Shown: positions 21,738-33,639 of the stretch, in pieces
How positions within the stretch are numbered: the stretch's first letter is position 1
Layout of the letters: every line of letters starts with the position of its first letter
Assembly: GCA_963930655.1 (NCBI GenBank)
Contig: OZ005603.1
Span: 16,143,001 to 16,207,000, forward strand
Direction of reading: 5' to 3'
DNA from: Myrica gale
Taxonomy: Eukaryota; Streptophyta; Magnoliopsida; Fagales; Myricaceae
DNA: 64,000 nucleotides
The notes under the pieces: model-generated
Databases searched by the model: none
What the model was told of the DNA's origin: nothing
What the model saw: only the letters and a program-made list of their open reading frames with translations
Program-made: the position numbers and the translations under genes

Positions 21738-24700
21738 ATGGATAAGAGTGGGATGAATGAAATGAATCGATTCGGGAAGAGATATTTAGAAGGGGTAAAA
21801 CAGTTCATGATTATGGCACGTGGATGTGTGGTGACAAGAATGAGATTAGTTGCCCTTGTCGACGGTGTATGAATGTATACTTTCAGGAACTGGGAAAAGT
21901 TGAGGATCATTTGATTGTGCATGGGATTGATAAAATTTATACTAAATGGGTGTTGCACGGTGAACCATATGGTGAGTTTAGGCATGTTGATCCTACTGTA
22001 GATGATAACAATGTGAATGAAGTGAATGATGCTGACGAACCGATTGAGGAAATAAATGAAATATTGGAGGATATCGGTGCGGGGATGTTTACTGGTACTC
22101 CATCTGCAGATGAACATAATAATGATTTTCCAAGTAGAGGGGAATATGGAGGGAAATATTTTGATCGCCTATTGGAAGATGCAAGACGTCCTCTTTATCC
22201 ATGTTGTGAGCGTTTTTCAAAGTTAGCATTCACGGTACGATTGATGCACATAAAGACCCTACATAATATGAGTATTGCATCATTTAATATGGTGTTAGAT
22301 TTGATTAAAGAAGCTCTTCCAAAATGAGAGACGATGCCTAAATGGTATAGGGAGGCAAGAACATTAAATCGGGGACTGGGTCTTGATTATATACCCATAC
22401 ATGCAATGATTGTATTTTGTTTTGGAGGGAAACAGAGATGTTAGAAGTGTGCCCGATATGTGGTGAATCTAGATGGGTCAATAGTTCGACAAAACGGAAG
22501 AAAGTTCCTAAGAAAGTTCTACGTCATTTCCCATTAATACCAAGATTGCAGAAATTGTTTATTTCAAAGAAGACGGCTAAGGACATGAGATGGAAAAACG
22601 GATCCTAGATGATGATAACTTGAGGCATCCGGCAGACTCGTTGGCGTGGAAAGCGTTCGACAACGAACATGAATGGTTTGGACGGGAAGCTCGCAATGTT
22701 CGTCTTGGGTTAGCCGCTGATGGATTTAATCCATTTGGCAATATTAGTACAAGTTATAGCATGTGGTCAGTGGTGCTTATGCCATACAATTTACCACCTT
22801 GGAAGTGCATGAAGGATCCATTCTTTATGATGACATTACTTATTCCCGGACCAAGATCTCTAGGAAGCTATATTGATGTTTACTTATAACCTTTGGTGGA
22901 AGAGTTGAAAATATTATGGCTCGAAGGTGTTCGTACATTTGATGCGTCAACATCTAGTTATTTTCAAATGCATGCAGCAGTGATGTGGACTATTAATGAT
23001 TTTCCAGCGTACGGTAATTTATCTGGGTGGAGTACGAAGGGAAAATTGGCATGTCCGGCGTGTAACCAAGCTACTGCTTCAAAATATCTATCACACAGTA
23101 GAAAGATGTGTTACATGGGTCATCGTCGTTATTTACCAATGGATCACATTTGGAGGAAGAATCGAACAATGTTTGACGGTGAAGAAGAGTATGGGCTACC
23201 ACCAAGAGAATTGTCAAGTGAGGATATATTAATGCAGTTGACGAGTGTAAGACCAGTATAGTTTAGGAAAGCTTTAAAGAAGAGAAAACGTACGGAAGAG
23301 GAGTTGAGTTGGACAAAGAAAAGTATCTTTTTTGAGTTACCATACTGGTCAACTTTGAAAGTACGCCACAATTTGGATGTTATGGACATCGAGAATAATA
23401 TATGCGAGAATATTATCGGGACATTGTTGAATATCGAGGGTAAGACGAAAGATTCAGTGAACTCTCGAAAAGATTTAGCTAAGATGAAGGCGAAGAGGGA
23501 TTTACATCTACAACCTCATGGACAATCCTATGTTATGCCGCATGCATTTTATACCTTAACAAAGAAAGAGAGGGTTGAATTTTGTAATTGGGTGAAAAAT
23601 GTAAAGTTTACAGATGGGTATGCTTCTAATATCTCTTGTTGTGTAAAAGAGAAGGAAGTTAAAATCAGCGGCATGAAAAGCCACGATTGTCACGTATTTC
23701 TACAACGTCTGCTTCCGGTTGCGATTCATGGTTATTTAAGCAAAGATGTTCGAGTTGCAATAACGGATCTGAGCCTATTTTTCAGGGATTTGTGCTCACG
23801 AACATTGAATATGGATGTCTTGAGGCGTATGGACGAAGATATTGGCATGATCCTATGTAAGTTGGAGAGAATATTTTCACCTTCGTTCTTTGATGTAGTG
23901 GTTCATTTGGTTGTCCACCTTCCTCGTGAGGCTATCATCGCTAGTCTAGTACAATGTCGGTGGATGTATCCGATGGAGCGATTTTTGGGGAGACTTAAAC
24001 GGTTTGCACGCAATAAAGCAGCGCAGAGGGGTCAATCGCTGAGGCATATGTGGATTACGAGTGTCTGAAATTTTGTTCTATGTATCTCGGTGGTGTTGAG
24101 ACACGTTTAACAGAGGGGACAAAAATATAGTTTGAGGAAATGAGCATCTGACACGTGATAAGTTCATTCTTTTTTCACAAGATGTCAGGCCATTAGGAGC
24201 TGAAGCAGGGTATGATTTGTTGGGAGCAGAGTTCAGAAAAGCTAGATGGTACGTGTTGAACAATTGCTCTGAGATTGATGCATACCTGAAGTAAGTTTTG
24301 AATTATATTTCATATTGGTATTTATCATTTTCAATTTCTGGATGTTTACATTTTTATCGATTAATGGTATAACTGTAGTGAGCATATTGAAATTCTAAAG
24401 AGACAAAGTTCATGTCACGCCCCAGACATTAGTTCGACGAGGCAAATGACAGTCGCGAGCATTCCCAACAAGGAATGCTCCAGCATACTTAATTCTTGCA
24501 GCGGAATTTTTTTTCTCTTTTTTAACGCACATATGGAACATTAGAACCTGCTTCTCAAACGATAACGTGAAGTAATAGCTATAATTACACTAGAGTCTCA
24601 AAACAATAAGTTGTTTAACAGCTCTCAGCCTACAAGGCCGAATAGCCCATGACCACCACACATCGGAGGCTCATGATGGCTCTTTCCAAAATTATATCTA

Positions 24701-25936
24701 AACCTATACTGAAATAACAAAAGAGAGAGAACATCCTCGATAGCCCCTCACCTAGGGTTCAAGTCCTCTTCTTAGGTTACCTCACCGAAATATTTTCTGG
24801 AATGATACAATTTAAAAAAAACTGAGTCGAAAGACTCAGTAAGGGATCATGTGCAATAAATAATGCATGTCTTGCATGATCATGGATATCAATGTACATG
24901 AATGCCATATGAAATGCTTTCATATGTATGAGGCAATGTACTTGATCATAAAAAGAATCATGCACTTGATCTTGAAAATACTTATTTCTTGATTTGGGCA
25001 ACTTATCTCGCTCCATTTACCCCTGAAGTCAGGGTTGTGTGTTCCCTTCGAAACTATTCCCTTTCCCTTGGGAATATGTCATTTGGTTGAACAAGCCCTC
25101 GAGGTGGCCCCAGGCCTAATGGCTAGACTCAACCCTTAGAGGTTCACACCTTCTTGCAAGCATCCTTCAGTGTGATTGCACATACCTCAAGAGCTACCCA
25201 TCCTTCTTGCAAGCATCCTTCGGTATGGGTGCCCTAGGTGGCATCCACCCTTCACGTAAACGTCCTTCAGTATGGATGCACCTTCTTAACTGGTACGGTA
25301 CCGACCAACTTCAGCCCCCTTAACTTAACTTGTCATAACATACTTATCATACTTTCATTTGCACAAAATTTTCTTTTTCTTTCAAGAAAATCATGCAAAT
25401 GCTTATGCTATGTCATGCTTGATATTTGTCATGCTTGATAATTGTCATGCTGTGTATCATTCCAGTTTTCATAAAAGTGTAAGTTTCTACTTACATCCAC
25501 TTACCTTGGTCTCCTTTGAGTATTGGTATGGAGTTCGCCTACAAGAGATTCAAATATCTCACTTAGATGTTTAAGAATTTAATAACATTCAAGAAATATT
25601 TGTAATTATTTGATTTTCCAAAAGTACATATCAATGAAACATAATTTCGTTCACAAAATGTTACTTAACTAGCTTTTGTAAAACGAATGAGGAAAGACAA
25701 TCAAACACAAGTATCAAACATCTCTTATACGGTTGCTAAGGAGGTCATAAGAAATACTCAATCAACTAGGTACACTAGCTCTCCCCCAAACATCAATGAT
25801 TTTAAGCCTATTCATAAATTTCCCGCCAACCCAACCTCAATAGCTTCATAACTAAGCTTATTCAACTATCCTCAATGTTAGGGTTCACAAGTCTTTAATT
25901 GAAACTCCAAATTTATCATATATGAAATTTTAACAG

Positions 25937-26100
25937 GTTCCGCTCGAGCGCCTGTCGAGCACCGGTCGAGCGCCAACTCTCTGTGTGGAATTTCCCAAGG
26001 CCGCTCGAGCACCTGTCGAGCGTTGGTCAAACGACAAGACACTGTCCATCATATTTCCTTAAGGCCGCTAGAGCGCCTGACGCACGCTGGTCGAGCGCGA
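25937..26100. repeat. Triplicated CGCTCGAGCG-type palindromic cluster in the solo LTR
   Basis: Three units, each about 60-65 bases apart, carry 'ggccgctcgagcgcctgtcgagc' variants followed by 'ggtcgagcg'. The core is a TCGA-centred palindrome. I see no comparable array in the 10984-14533 relative. The role is unknown. Confidence 0.7.
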
Positions 26101-27281
26101 TGTTACCTAAAACAGGGTGCTAAAAATCTTCCTATTCCAGCACCCTAATTATGATCCCTAGCTTGATTCTTCTAACCATAAACAATTCCACACACTATAA
26201 TACATGCCTAAACAATCTCCAATTCAAAGTTTACAACAAAACCATGATTCCATCCTCAAACTAAGCTATTGCATTTATCCCTCTTCTCTTGGTCTTTTTA
26301 TCAAACACCTAGGGTGCATAAATGGTCCTCTTGAACCATTTCCCAGATCTAGCCACATCTCTTCATGGTTTCATACAAGATCTACACTACTTCTTTAAGA
26401 AAACATGTAGATAAGGAGAAAACAACCTAATACAATGACCAACAGCAAGTATTTTCTCTCAACTTCAACATCACCCACAACAAACCAATAGATCCATGGT
26501 TTTTCTTTTTCTCATGGCATTTTTCACAAAAGAGTAGCAACATTACCGAAACTTCTTCTCCTCCATTCAACTTTCTCAAGTTTCTTGTAAGATCTATACC
26601 ATTCTTAAAGAAAGCAACATATAAACAACATATACACAAGGAGAAAACATCAAAGAAGCAACACCAATCAAAGAAACAAGAGAAAAATGGGAGAAATGAG
26701 TAGTGGGTAATCCGGCCAACCCAGATTTTTCACATCCCACACTACCTTTCTTTTCTTCTTCTTCTCCTCCTTCCTCTTCTTCTTTCTTCTTTCTTCTTCT
26801 TTCTTCTCCTTCTTCTTTCTTCTCTTCTGCGGGTGGGCTAGGGCAATGGTGTTTTTTGAAAAAAAATGCGGTAGAGGGGGGGTTTTGTGCGTGAGACTTG
26901 GGGGAAGGAAAAGGCAAAACTGCCCTTCCCCCCTTCTTTCCCTCCTTCTCCTTCAATTTTCTTTTATTTCCTTTTTCTGCCACTCCACAAAACTACTCTA
27001 ACATGCCTCCTCATTTTTATTCCAAGGACTCACATATTTTCCAAGGTTAAAGCCCCTAATTAAAATTCTTCCAAATATTGCAAACTTAGGGATATGTTCC
27101 AACAATTAAAATAATTGGCCTAATTAATCTCAATTACTCAAATTTAACAATTGCAAACAATATAACCTTTAAATCATAGCTTAAGACGCATAAAAAAAAT
27201 GCTAGGGAAAAATCTCACCTAGTCATGGTTTTAGATCAAGTAAACCATATATGTCTTTCTCAATAATTATAGCACAACTTA

Positions 27282-27480
27282 TGTAACGACCCAAGGACAA
27301 ACATTAGCCACATCTGTGCTTTCACTGCAAAAGGACTAGTCAAGGTTGCTCTTAAAGCTCCTTGGATCATTATAAAACTTAATTCAGCCTAGTAAGGTCC
27401 CAATGTGAGACTTGACCCTTATAGAACTCATCTCTCATTCATTCTCCTCTCCCACTCCATGTGGGATTCGGGGTATCACA
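27282..27480 (+). mobile_element. 199-bp TG...CA element (TRIM/SMART-like solo LTR)
   Basis: It begins TGTAACGACCC and ends GGGGTATCACA, with the exact 5-bp target duplication ACTTA on both sides (27277-27281 and 27481-27485). It contains 'caatgtgagacttg' followed by a 'ccatgtgggattcgggg' end, a pattern I know from very common short TG...CA repeats in plant genomes. No coding capacity. It is the innermost layer of a three-deep nest. Confidence 0.75.
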
Positions 27481-28498
27481 ACTTAAGGAGTCATAATTTT
27501 ACAACCATAAAAAAAAAAGTTGGGGTCTCACAGTTCAACCACTATCGAGAGTCGGCATGAGGAAGAGTTTCCAGACTTGTTCAAGAAACGTGTATGAATT
27601 CTTAACTAAGAATACATTTAGGTCGTTAATATTGGTATTATTTTGTATGATTTGTTTGCCATTTACTTATAATAATGTTTTGTTTTCATATTTATAGATT
27701 AACAACTTGCGTGATGAAAATCCCTCGAATATGAATGATGATTTATATGCATTAGCATGTGGTCCTGATATACGTGCTAAACGATACATTGGATGTATCG
27801 TCAGAGGGGTTAGGTATCACACTATTGACTGAGAACAATGTCGTAAAACTCAAAATAGTGGAGTGGTTGTTCCGGGAGATCACAATGGGAAAGATATTGA
27901 TTTTTATGGTGTAATATTGGATATCTTTGTGTTACAATATTTACGAAGGAATGTCGTATACTTATTCAAGTGTGACTGGTGGGATGTGGAAAAACAGAAT
28001 GTAGGTATACGCACAGATAACCATTTTACTAGTGTGAATACTTCTAGCAAATGGTACCAAGATGATCCATTCATACTTTTCACTCAAGCTAATCAAGTGT
28101 TTTATTTACCTAACACTGGCTCCGGTGGTCACTGGCGGGTGGTTCAAAAACTTGGTCATAGGAACATTTATGATATTCCTAAGTGGTAGACAGTAGTGAC
28201 AAGGAGATTGAAGGGGCAATACCGAATGAAGCATATCAGGAAACAGAGTCCTTTCAGCTCTTTGTAAATTTCGGGGATTATGATTTGATCTCATTGCATA
28301 GAAATGACGTTGAACCCGAAACTGTAGAGGCTTTGACCGAAGTAGTGGAAACGGTTGAAGAAGACGACTTTATAGATGATGAAAGTGAGGAGGAAGAAGT
28401 CACGACAGATTAAGATGAAAGTTTGACGATTTCTACTGATGATGACACGACCGACGATGAAACAAATTGATTGTGCTTTAATTTGTTAGGTTAGCATC

Positions 28499-30047
28499 AT
28501 GGCGATAGGTGGAAAACGTTAGCGATCCCCTCTTACCGTTTCATCAAACCATGAGGAGATTTCCCAACCTATGCAGTCTACACCAGGTACAGCGCCGAGG
28601 GTGTCGGGCGAAACACCTTTAAGCAGTCCTCCGCTCGCACAGAGTAACGTGGCCTGTAAGTTCTCTAATCACTATAGTATTTTTGGGTAGATTAGTTTTA
28701 ACTATGCATTCACGTAAGTTTTAATCTTATAACTCACTTGTATTATATTTGTAGCAACTACACCTGTTAGACGAGGGCGTGGGAAGTCGAGAGGAGTAAC
28801 TTTTGCCAAAGTGCAGACAAGCAGTAAGATGCCAGTCAATATCCCCGATGGCCACTGGGGCACCGATGGTGATGAATCTATTCGTCTTACCACATTGATT
28901 GGAACACTTGTTCGAATGCATGCTCCATTTGGAACGTCGACCTGGGCAAAGGTTCCAAATTCTGTAAAACAATATATCAGAGAGCGTGTTTTGGTATGTA
29001 TCTAATTGTTCAATTACATCGCTTTCATATATGTTACTAATTTATTTTTGTGTTCTTTTTACAGGATGACTTGGACCTCAATTAAGATCGACAGGAAGAT
29101 AGAGAAACTATCAATTCTATAATGAATGTTGCTTTCAAAAATCATAAGACAAAACTACACAAACATTTTAAGAAGTTTGGGAGTAAGGATGAAGCATTGC
29201 AACATCGACCAGCAGATACATCTGTAGAAAACTGGATTGCATGCTGTGAACTATTCTCCCAACCTTCTTATCAGGTAATTCTTTTATGAGAAGCAACAAC
29301 GTTTTTTAATCATAAGCAGATTATGGATGTGATTGCATTTGTAGGATCATAGTCGAATTAACACCAATAATAGAGCGAAATTGAAGGTACACCACACTGG
29401 TGGTTCAAGACCATTTGTTTGGCATTGAAAGAAATTGGTAAGTATATTACATAATTATTACGATATTTTAATTTCAAGGATTAGCTAAATTTTCTCTCTT
29501 TTGACCTATGAATTGTGCAGCAAGACCCCGAGGGTGGAATGCCAACAGCTACAAATTTATATAGTAAGACGCATAATAGAAAAAATGGTGAAGGGTGGGT
29601 GTTTGATGTTGCTAGGGAAAATTATGTAAGTAAATTTTTTCATATTATTTTGAAAGATTACTTTATTATGTTAATAGAATTCATAATTTTGTTTTCTGAT
29701 TGTAGGAGAAGATGATGGAAATTCAATCTCAATCAACTACAGAATCAGGAGCACCAAAAGATGTTGACATTTTTACTCAAGTCCTTGGGACAAGATCTGG
29801 CTATGTGAGAGGTTTAGGTAGCTCTGTGAAGCCTATTGCTGCCTCATCCTCTACTGTGTCCATACAAAGGGATCCCGAGCTTGTTCGTGAGTTAGAGGCA
29901 GCTAAAGCTACAATAGAAGAGCTGAAGGCAAGGTAAAACGAGTATAATAACCTAAAAACCCAACAAGCAGAAATGCAAGAGACTCAGAGGCAAATTCAAG
30001 AGAAACTTCAACTACTTAAGACACAATTTGCGCAACGAGATTCGTAG
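28499..30047 (+). pseudogene. CACTA TNPA-like protein (Transposase_24, Ptta/En/Spm family)
   Basis: Six exons separated by GT-AG introns (about 28655-28754, 28994-29064, 29275-29344, 29438-29519 and 29625-29705). Conserved segments include PDGHWGTDGDESIRLTTLIG, HAPFGTSTWAKVPNSVKQYI, FKNHKTKLHKHFKKFG and WIACCELFSQPSYQ, then HNRKNGEGWVFDVARENY and DIFTQVLGTRSGYVRGLG. A charged coiled-coil tail (ELVRELEAAKATIEELKAR) follows. In-frame stops occur just after 28519, at about 29083, 29427 and 29934. In En/Spm this protein binds the subterminal repeats; this copy is broken. Confidence 0.88.
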
Positions 30048-30906
30048 GTATGACTTTATTGGAAAATTACAAGGTTTTCATTTAATATTTTGATATTGTT
30101 GATAGTTTTTGGTATTGTTTATAGTTTTGGATTAAGTTTTTGAATGTTGGAACATTTTATAGGATTTTAACTTATGTGAACTAGATACACTTAGTTCACA
30201 TAAGTTTGGATTAACTTATATGAACATTTTATAGCATGTTTCGTTATGAGGTACAAATATATTTGACACTGTAGATAGACATTTGAAAAAGTGTTCCCTA
30301 AACATCTGCATTGCGTCCAGAATTTCTTTAGATGTGTTCTTAGCAGATACTTCCTGTGATGATTCTTCCATTCTACTTGTAAAAAAAAAGATAATTCTTC
30401 CATTCTCATCACGTTTTGAAATTCAAACCCATTTTCTAGATGTATTTTTCTTGCAACCAGGTGACTATGTGCACATAATCTGATTTTTTCTGGGGTTGGG
30501 GTTGGGGGGTTGTGAGGGGCATTGTTTAGGTCTTGCTCACTGTTATCACCTGTGTTATTGTTGATTGCTGCTCTACAGCCACAACCACTTCTGTTGCTAC
30601 TATTTTGTCAATTAACCAGATATGGACAAAGAAGTGTGTCTTGGCTTAACTCTGTTTGGTGTTACTTTTTATTATCAAAATAATTATTGCCAAATGCTTA
30701 CGTGTTACTATTGTTATATCTTGTACGCAATAGAGAAGCACAGTTCGGGTTATCACTTGGGAAATGTTGTTCTTTTGCTGATTTTAACTCTTTCATGCCA
30801 AAGCAGGTGGCCATCTGAATGGGATAAGAACCAGTCTAAAGTATCTTTGTCCAGTTGAACACATTCCTTCCAAAATTGAGGTGAATGTGAGCAGTCTAGA
30901 TATCGG

Positions 30907-31080
30907 AAGTTTGTGTCGGTTGAGAGATTATGGAATATTTGAATATTTGAAGTTTGTGTCGGTTGAGAGATTTATGGAATATTTGAAGTTTGTGTCGGTT
31001 AAGAGATTTATGGAATATTTGAAGTTTGTGTCGGTTGAGAGATTATGGAATATTACAAGTTTGTGTTGCTTGATAGATTT
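30907..31080 (+). repeat. 36-bp minisatellite near the right end of the CACTA element
   Basis: The phrase 'atttgaagtttgtgtcggtt' plus 'gagagatttatggaat' recurs four to five times at about 36-base spacing. Because 36 is divisible by three, the array stays open on both strands (30881-31084 plus; 30928-31191 minus), which produces spurious repetitive reading frames. Confidence 0.8.
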
Positions 31081-31149
31081 ATAGAATTGCAGTTTTAGTA
31101 TTTGTAATTTGAGAATATTTGGTATTGGTAATTTGAGAATATCAGGTTC

Positions 31150-31811
31150 AATTTGTCTGCAAAAAGATAACACGTTCGAACCACATATCAAACGGGTAAC
31201 TCGTTCGAACCAACTTTACTCATTCTACTGCACTTTACTTTCTGCGACGAAATACTTTCGTTGCTAATTTAAAAAACGAACTGACGGAATCAGGTTCGAA
31301 CAGTCTTCCTGTACGAATAGCGTCTTCGTGCAAAAACTCTCGTGGTTCGAACCACAATAATTATCAGCTACGAGAAAGCTTTCGTTGACGAAACTGTCAC
31401 TATACGCGGTCGAACCACCATAATGGTTAGAACAAAGTATTTGTGACGAATTATACAATCGTCGCTAAATATTTCAAAGGTATTTGCGACGAGACGTTTC
31501 GTCACAAAACTGTCAGTGAGAACGAAACATGTCATTCGAACGAAACTCTAGTGGTTCCCAATTAACTTTCAGCGACGAAACGAGTCTTTCCACGACGAAT
31601 GCGTGGCCCATCTGCGACAACCCAGTTCGTCGCTGAAAGACACCTTTTCAGAGACGCCATACGGTTCGTCGCAAAAGAGCGAGTTTTTTGCATCGCCCTT
31701 AAAGTTCGTCGCTGATTACTTTCAGCGACGAGTGGGCGACGAAAAAGTTTCGTCGCTGATAAGCTTCAGCGACGAAAAAATTCGCCTCTAAAAGTGAAAA
31801 CTGTTTTAGTG
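31150..31811. repeat. Right terminal and subterminal repeats of the CACTA element
   Basis: Dense GTTCGAAC motifs (for example near 31176, 31202 and 31344) pass into closely packed CGACGAAA / TTCGTCGCTGA motifs in both orientations up to the terminal CTGTTTTAGTG. Several pairs could form hairpins (for example 31655-31790). They mirror the left end and define the family's TNPA-type binding region. Confidence 0.85.
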
Positions 31812-32082
31812 ATTCCAAAATGACACTATGTACATGTATGTGATTTATATTTTTTTCCTAAACAATTATAAAAACACCAAATAAAAATAAAAATATAATG
31901 CAAAGTTTTGAATAATCTGATGAAAATTATCCTAGACAAAATAACGATTATGCTAGAAGTAATTTGGTGGTAGATATGGTGTCTTCCCCCTCGTTCTTTC
32001 TTTGCTTTTAAATTTCGACATTGTCAGTCAATATAGTTAATGGTCTTTTGTTCTTTTTCTTTTATATTTGACATGGTCAGTC

Positions 32083-32207
32083 TTTTTTTTTTTTGCTATG
32101 TAATGGGGTGGGGGAAAGCAGCCAAGCTGCGTACTCTGGGATTCAAATCCAGGATCAAGCCCTCTCCGAAGAGGAGGAGGTGCCAATCGAGCTACAGGCT
32201 GGCTGGC
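32083..32207 (-). mobile_element. tRNA-derived SINE, 125 bp, with 17-bp target duplication
   Basis: Read on the minus strand it has a tRNA-like head with an A box (TAGCTCGATTGGCA, 32181-32194) and a B box (GGATTTGAATCCC, 32138-32150), then a short body and an A-rich tail (a T12 run on the plus strand). It is flanked by perfect 17-bp repeats, ATTTGACATGGTCAGTC, at 32066-32082 and 32208-32224. Together these are the hallmarks of a SINE retroposed by a LINE machinery. Pol III would read it from the internal boxes. The perfect duplication suggests a fairly recent insertion. Confidence 0.92.
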
Positions 32208-32271
32208 ATTTGACATGGTCAGTCAATATGGTTAATTAAGGCGTTTTTATAGTTTCTAACTGAGGTTGAGT

Positions 32272-32697
32272 TTTGTGAATATACCAATTAATAAAAACCT
32301 CCCATCTGTTTGAAGAAGGTTTCTATGATGAGGTAATCTATCTTAACTACATTTTTATGTGTCACCAAAGAGGATTATTTCAAGACATTACATCAAAACT
32401 TCAAACTGCCATTATCGGTCAAAATTTGTAGGAGTTCCTGACCAAAAATACCATTTTTTCCCCTTCTTCAAGTAATCACCTGGTAAGAAATGGTATGAAA
32501 AACCACACTTGTCACAGTCGAAGTGTCTCCACTGCATTCACGGGCTGATTATCAACAATGAACGGGTCATGTAGTGATGAAGCAAATATCACGGCTGTGC
32601 ATCTGCAGTTCACAAAGTAATATGTGCAACGAAAATTAGATGCTACATTTTCAACCAAGTTGATGCTTTGAAGAAACCAATATCCATTGATACTTAT
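32272..32697. repeat. Dispersed repeat, copy A (copy B at 60285-60740)
   Basis: It starts ttttgtgaatataccaatta and ends near 'aatatccattgata', about 90 percent alike by eye to copy B over about 430 bases. Read on the minus strand, both copies show a similar peptide (INGYWFLQS..., NCRCT, HDPFIVDN, AVETL). They may therefore be two remnants of the same host-gene 3' portion or of an unnamed repeat family. I do not recognise the peptide. Confidence 0.6.
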
Positions 32698-33639
32698 GTG
32701 TGATTCACTGGTGTTAGGATTTAGTCATTTGCACCTACCATATCAATTCATACTTATAAATTTGGCTAAATTCTAAACTAATTTTTAAATTGGTATATTT
32801 TTAAGTTCAATGGTTCACAAATTACTTTCACGCCAATTCCGCTGTTTTATAGCTCTATCCTACACATTACTACGACATCCACTGCAGGAAGGTTTTTAAA
32901 TCAAGCACTTTCATCTCACAACATTGCAATCAATCATCGCCGTCAATTTCGTTACTCAATCAACAAAAAACTTGATTATTAAATCTCTCATAATTAATTA
33001 CCTTTTTAATGTTTCCAATTGTGATTAGTAATGACCGGCTATGTAAGCTCCCCTAGAACTGGCATTTATAGCACTTGATTGGCACTACACAAGTATGCTA
33101 CCCACCACCCACGAGGTTCCAAATTCTATGTTTTCCCCCACGGCCTACATTTTTTCTATTCTCAATTTTGAATATTACGAGGACTTGTTATATATATATA
33201 TTTTTTTTTTTTTTTTGTTAATAGGTTGCAACTCATTTTTAGTTAATCCAAACAAACTGTAAAGGCCCAGTGGGCGCATCGACTAGATTGACCTCACTGT
33301 TTCTTCGGATGAAGATTCCTCCTGAATAACGTTGTTGTTTTATGTTTTCATTTGTTTGCTCTGTGTGCTTGTAAATATCTTCGAACAATCGGGTTAGAGA
33401 TTTTGATTAACAATGTTCTATTACCACGGAATGATTTGGACATTGGTAATATCAATCCAGCAGGGCTATATAAAAATAATTAAACAAACAAAGATGATGT
33501 TTGGTTCCTCGAACGAAATGTGGGAAATTTATGTAAGTGTTGCAGCTTGTTAATGCAGTTAAATGTGTTATAATTATAGTTTATCTACCTTATTTTTCTG
33601 TTAATTATTAAATGCTTGCAAGAAATAATGGATTTCTTA
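32698..33639. other. Intergenic DNA, no gene recognised
   Basis: AT-rich, with a (TA)n/T-run at about 33188-33216. No credible coding frame or known repeat seen. Confidence 0.5.

Larger units (their letters stand above)
24413..27532 (-). mobile_element. Solo LTR, 3.12 kb, same family as 10984-14533
   Basis: On the plus strand it starts TGTCACGCCCC and ends GGGGTCTCACA, with the exact 5-bp target duplication GTTCA on each side (24408-24412 and 27533-27537). Shared segments with the 10984 copy (the 'ccttcagtatgg' blocks, 'tggtacggtaccgac', and the ACTGAGTCGAAAGACTCAGTAAG boundary) run in the opposite direction. It has no gag or pol. A 199-bp element is nested at 27282-27480. The CT-rich block at 26750-26830 and the frames at 26594-26983 are low complexity and not credible genes. 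Confidence 0.88.
21738..28470 (+). pseudogene. CACTA transposase TNPD, interrupted and degenerate
   Basis: In order: Met at 21738 (MDKSGMNEMNRFGKRYLEGV); a Transpos_assoc zinc-binding segment (ISCPCRRCMN); a Transposase_21/tnp2 core at about 22328-23300, with CPICGESRW, RHPADSLAWKAFD, IPGPRS, DFPAYGNLSGW and KLACPAC; the segment NLDVMDIENNICENIIGTLL (the family usually has HIEKN); DUF4218 at 23450-24110 (PVAIHGYL, YPMERFLGRLKR); and DUF4216 at 27600-28189 (DFYGVILDI, LFKCDWWDV, GIRTDNHFTSVN), then an acidic tail to 28470. There are frameshifts near 21820, 22400 and 28190 and stops at 22325, 23259 and 27831. A 3.1 kb solo LTR splits it after DUF4218. In intact elements it cleaves the CACTA ends in the nucleus. 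Confidence 0.9.
16691..31811 (+). mobile_element. CACTA (En/Spm) DNA transposon, 15.1 kb, both ends present
   Basis: The left end is CACTACAACAGATG. The right end, read inward on the minus strand, is CACTAAAACAGTTT. The 3-bp target duplication ATT is exact (16688-16690 and 31812-31814). Both ends carry dense subterminal repeats (GTTCGAAC and CGACGAAA/TCGTCGCTGA motifs), the expected binding sites of TNPA. Inside, all on the plus strand, are a Transposase_32-type frame (18528-19603), TNPD (21738-28470) and TNPA (28499-30047). About 3.1 kb of the length is a later solo-LTR insertion. The coding frames carry stops and frameshifts, so the element is not autonomous now. Confidence 0.93.

Noticed and set aside
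26594..26983. 129-residue minus-strand frame, lysine/glutamate-rich
   Set aside because: It is the translation of a CT-rich low-complexity tract inside the solo LTR, with no domain or conserved start.
21738..28470. A functional TNPD gene
   Set aside because: Several frameshifts and stops plus a 3.1 kb insertion break it; introns do not explain all of them.
30881..31191. Repetitive protein of about 70-87 residues on both strands
   Set aside because: It results from a 36-bp minisatellite, whose period is divisible by three.
32083..32207. Possible tRNA gene (A and B boxes)
   Set aside because: It has no full cloverleaf that I can draw and ends in an A-rich tail. The 17-bp target duplications show that it is a retroposed SINE.
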